NCBI GenBank assembly: GCA_022601215.1
Contig: JAHZIZ010000268.1
Span: 1 to 6,505 of the forward strand
Direction of reading: 5' to 3'
DNA from: Bacteroidota bacterium
Lineage (GTDB): Bacteria; Bacteroidota; Bacteroidia; Flavobacteriales; Flavobacteriaceae
DNA: 6,505 nucleotides
Made by a program: the position numbers and the translations under genes. The notes below the pieces were generated by a model. The model did no database searches. It was not told the DNA's origin and worked only from the letters and a program-made list of their open reading frames with translations. Positions 4,147 through 6,505 of this stretch are shown one piece after another. The first letter of the stretch is position 1; every line of letters begins with the position of its first letter.

Positions 4147-5868
4147 ATGCGCTCACTCTTACTACTCGTATTTTTAAGTCTATTTAGCCATGTATCTGCT
4201 CAAGATATTGAAAAGTCTTGGCAGTTTTCAGGTATCGAAAACAGCACTGGGCAATCCTTGTTCAATATCAACAAGGAAACCGATCATTTTACCCTCGACA
4301 AGGGAAGCTTCCAATACGCTCTTGAAGCTAAAGAGAACTTAGTAGCTCATGGAGACTACCTACTACAGAATAATTTATTGGTGTTGTTTTACACACAACC
4401 CAATGATACGATTCGAAGATATCGAATTACTGAAACCACCGATAGCACTTTAGTATTTACTGAAAATAACGTGCGCTATTCTTTTGTGAGTACTTCGGAA
4501 GAGGCTACATCTGTAACAATTAATTCGGAAGAAACTGAAGCAACTCCTTCTATTATTCCTTCTCAAGGATTCTCTTTTAGAAGTTTTTGGAGAGGAGCAT
4601 TAGGAATGATTACCTTACTACTTATTGCCTTTTTATTTAGTTCCAATCGAAAAGCAATCAACTGGAGAACTGTTGGACTTGGACTCGCTTTCCAATTAAT
4701 TATTGCGGTAGGGGTATTAAAAGTTCCCTTTGTACAATCCATTTTCGAAGGCATCGGAAGTATTTTCATTAGTATTTTAGATTTTACAAGAGCTGGAAGT
4801 AAATTCTTGTTTGAAGGATTAGTAGTAGACATGGACACCTTCGGGTTTATTTTTGCCTTTCAAGTATTACCTACCATCATATTTTTCTCCGCGCTAACTT
4901 CAGTCCTCTTTTACTTAGGAATAATTCAAAAAGTGGTGAAAGCATTTGGATGGCTACTATCTAAAGTTTTAAAAATATCTGGCGCTGAAAGTTTAAGCGT
5001 CGCTGGAAATATATTTCTGGGGCAAACTGAAGCACCCTTACTTATCAAAGCATATCTCGAAAAAATGAACAAGAGTGAAATTCTCTTGGTTATGATTGGT
5101 GGTATGGCTACAGTGGCTGGCGCGGTCTTGGCGGCTTATATTGGTTTCCTCGGTGGCGATGATCCAGAACTTCGTTTGGTCTTTGCAAAACACCTGTTAG
5201 CAGCCTCGGTAATGGCAGCTCCGGGAGCTATTGTTATTTCTAAAATACTCTATCCACAAACCGAAGAAATCAATACAGATGTCAAAGTCTCCACAGAGAA
5301 AATTGGATCTAATATTTTAGATGCGATTGCCAACGGAACCACTGAAGGTCTTCGCTTAGCTGTAAATGTTGGCGCCATGCTCTTGGTATTTGTGGCGTTT
5401 ATTGCAATGATCAATGGAATACTAGGCTGGGTGGGTGATATTACGTCCCTTAACACATGGATGGCAGCGAATACATCTTATGAATCTTTCTCTTTGGAAG
5501 CAGTGCTTGGTACGGTCTTCGCACCCCTCATGTGGCTTATTGGGGTAGAAAAAGCAGATATGATGATGATGGGACAGCTTTTAGGAATCAAGTTAGCTGC
5601 CAGTGAGTTTGTAGGCTATATTCAATTAGCCGAATTAAAGAACACTAGCAACGCATTGCACCTAACTTATGAAAAATCCATCATTATGGCGACTTACATG
5701 CTTTGTGGTTTTGCCAACTTTGCCTCTATTGGAATCCAGATTGGTGGAATTGGTTCGCTAGCACCAGGGCAGCGTAAGCAACTTTCAAAGTTTGGTATGA
5801 AAGCACTTATTGGAGGATCTATTGCTTCTCTAATTTCTGCCACCATTGCCGGAATGATTATTGGTTAA
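4147..5868 (+). CDS. nupC: concentrative nucleoside transporter (CNT/NupC family) with an extra secreted N-terminal domain
   Basis: The 573-residue protein is about 150 residues longer than ordinary bacterial NupC. Residues 1-18 are a signal peptide with a likely cut after VSA. Residues about 20-117 are a beta-rich, possibly lipocalin-like domain (WQFSGIE at the start, HGDYLLQNNLLVLFY in the middle), followed by a Ser/Thr/Glu-rich linker to about 140. The membrane core begins near 148 and carries the CNT regions in order. These include GNIFLGQTEAPLLIKAYL (287-304, with Gln293-Thr294-Glu295), GGMATVAGAVLAAYIG (318-333), GIKLAASEFVGY (480-491, with Glu487) and CGFANFASIGIQIGG (520-534, with Asn524 and Ser527). 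These match the nucleoside-binding residues of the Vibrio cholerae CNT. It should import nucleosides through the inner membrane, driven by Na+ or H+. The family motif NEFVAY reads SEFVGY here. The gene starts 6 bp after the nuclease stop. The role of the N-terminal domain is unknown. Confidence 0.93.
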   Translation: MRSLLLLVFLSLFSHVSAQDIEKSWQFSGIENSTGQSLFNINKETDHFTLDKGSFQYALEAKENLVAHGDYLLQNNLLVLFYTQPNDTIRRYRITETTDSTLVFTENNVRYSFVSTSEEATSVTINSEETEATPSIIPSQGFSFRSFWRGALGMITLLLIAFLFSSNRKAINWRTVGLGLAFQLIIAVGVLKVPFVQSIFEGIGSIFISILDFTRAGSKFLFEGLVVDMDTFGFIFAFQVLPTIIFFSALTSVLFYLGIIQKVVKAFGWLLSKVLKISGAESLSVAGNIFLGQTEAPLLIKAYLEKMNKSEILLVMIGGMATVAGAVLAAYIGFLGGDDPELRLVFAKHLLAASVMAAPGAIVISKILYPQTEEINTDVKVSTEKIGSNILDAIANGTTEGLRLAVNVGAMLLVFVAFIAMINGILGWVGDITSLNTWMAANTSYESFSLEAVLGTVFAPLMWLIGVEKADMMMMGQLLGIKLAASEFVGYIQLAELKNTSNALHLTYEKSIIMATYMLCGFANFASIGIQIGGIGSLAPGQRKQLSKFGMKALIGGSIASLISATIAGMIIG

Positions 5869-5951
5869 TAACTAATAATAAATCCTTGAAATTTCAGTTA
5901 AAAATACCTGCTTGGTTTTTTACATTTATGCCTTTCTAATTTAGACTGAAG
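5869..5951 (+). other. intergenic region nupC-thyA
   Basis: This 83-bp gap has no strong terminator. A short imperfect stem (ACC, five-base loop, GGT, followed by a T run, 5906-5921) is too weak to call. TACATTTA (5921-5928) is one mismatch from TAnnTTTG and could be the -7 box of a thyA promoter, but no good -33 element is present. A perfect 10-bp palindrome TGAAATTTCA lies at 5887-5896 and could be an operator or chance. Transcription of thyA by read-through from nupC is possible. Confidence 0.3.
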
Positions 5952-6505
5952 ATGAAGCAATACCACGACCTTGTTAACCATGTATTAGAACACGGAAATC
6001 TTAAAAGTGACCGTACCGGAACCGGAACCAAAAGTGTTTTTGGTTATCAAATGCGTTTTGACCTAAGTGAAGGTTTCCCCATGGTAACTACAAAAAAATT
6101 ACACTTAAAATCGATCATATACGAGTTGCTCTGGTTCCTTAATGGCGACACTAATATTGGTTATTTACAAGAAAATGGCGTTCGAATATGGAACGATTGG
6201 GCAGATGAAAATGGTGATTTAGGTCCCGTATACGGACACCAATGGCGTAATTGGAATAGCGAGGAAATTGACCAAATTTCTGATATTATCAAAACTTTAA
6301 AAACGAATCCCGACAGTAGACGCATGTTAGTAAGCGCCTGGAATCCAAGCGTGATGCCCGACACAAGTAAACCTTTTGCGGAAAATGTTGCCAACGGGAA
6401 AGCCGCACTTCCTCCCTGCCATGCTTTTTTTCAATTTTATGTGGCGGACGGAAAACTCTCATGTCAACTCTATCAGCGTAGCGCTGATATTTTCTTAGGC
6501 GTACC
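5952..6505 (+). CDS. thyA: thymidylate synthase, N-terminal two thirds (cut by window edge)
   Basis: The frame from the ATG at 5952 runs open to the window end, giving 184 residues of an enzyme that is usually 264-280 long. ThyA methylates dUMP to dTMP with methylene-tetrahydrofolate in the cytoplasm. The seen part follows E. coli ThyA closely: [18 protein letters not shown] with the phosphate-binding Arg21, [22 protein letters not shown] with Glu58, [20 protein letters not shown], and [11 protein letters not shown] with Arg123-Arg124. These are followed by [12 protein letters not shown] with the nucleophile Cys156, then [19 protein letters not shown]. Between the arginine pair and the catalytic cysteine it has about 13 residues more than E. 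coli ([16 protein letters not shown] region), a longer form that I recall as common in Bacteroidetes. The gene follows nupC after 83 bp on the same strand. The C-terminal part with the dUMP Asn/His/Tyr contacts is outside the window. Confidence 0.97.
   Translation, partial: MKQYHDLVNHVLEHGNLKSDRTGTGTKSVFGYQMRFDLSEGFPMVTTKKLHLKSIIYELLWFLNGDTNIGYLQENGVRIWNDWADENGDLGPVYGHQWRNWNSEEIDQISDIIKTLKTNPDSRRMLVSAWNPSVMPDTSKPFAENVANGKAALPPCHAFFQFYVADGKLSCQLYQRSADIFLGV

Noticed and set aside
5887..5896. 10-bp palindrome TGAAATTTCA upstream of thyA as an operator
   Set aside because: Perfect but short and AT-rich; such palindromes are expected by chance in this base composition, and no second copy was seen in the window.
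5901..5921. Possible terminator after nupC (ACC, TGCTT loop, GGT, then Ts)
   Set aside because: Only three continuous pairs, then a mismatch and A-T pairs; too weak to call, although the T run is real.
5938..5945. TAATTTAG as a -7 box for thyA
   Set aside because: It ends 6 bp before the start codon, leaving almost no leader, and TACATTTA upstream is a better placed candidate.
6161..6394. Minus-strand open frame of 77 codons opposite thyA
   Set aside because: It is embedded in strongly conserved thyA coding sequence and has no supporting motif.
1..6505. Mobile element, phage, CRISPR, tRNA or horizontally acquired island
   Set aside because: No transposase, integrase, spaced direct-repeat array, cloverleaf or abrupt composition change was seen; all genes are core metabolic or envelope genes.

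Overview
The window looks like chromosomal core sequence from a marine-type member of the Flavobacteriia (Bacteroidetes). The evidence is AT-rich DNA, start codons without Shine-Dalgarno motifs, promoter-like boxes of the TAnnTTTG class, a DUF5686/carboxypeptidase-regulatory-like protein, and protein variants typical of that phylum. There are seven protein genes: five complete and two cut by the window edges. I see no tRNA, rRNA, CRISPR array, insertion sequence or phage gene.

Left part (1-1455, minus strand): the N-terminal part of a DUF5686 surface/envelope protein, then a complete pdhB (pyruvate dehydrogenase E1 beta). pdhB has a good promoter, a hairpin at the predicted 5' end of its mRNA, and a possible intrinsic terminator whose first arm lies inside its last codons. 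No pdhA is next to it.

Centre (1456-3424): a 262-bp divergent control region separates pdhB from etfB-etfA, which encode both subunits of an electron transfer flavoprotein. The two promoters sit on either side of an 11-bp inverted repeat whose arms lie 63 bp apart. etfB most likely starts at 1718, not at the upstream in-frame ATG at 1655. etfA is followed by a strong intrinsic terminator.

Right part (3517-6505, plus strand): a bifunctional nuclease (BFN/DUF151) with a C-terminal UVR motif, a concentrative nucleoside transporter (NupC/CNT) with an added secreted N-terminal domain, and the first two thirds of thyA (thymidylate synthase). The nuclease and transporter genes are 6 bp apart and are probably one operon. 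thyA follows after 83 bp in the same direction. The group is compatible with a nucleic-acid scavenging and thymidylate supply theme, although that link is inferred from gene order alone.

Working together: PdhB feeds acetyl-CoA production, and ETF collects electrons from flavoprotein dehydrogenases (typically acyl-CoA dehydrogenases) for the quinone pool. Their divergent layout around a shared control region would allow joint regulation. I find no strong case for an entirely new biological system. The most interesting points are the altered flavin and nucleotide site residues of the ETF, the NupC fusion architecture, and several compact RNA/DNA regulatory structures.
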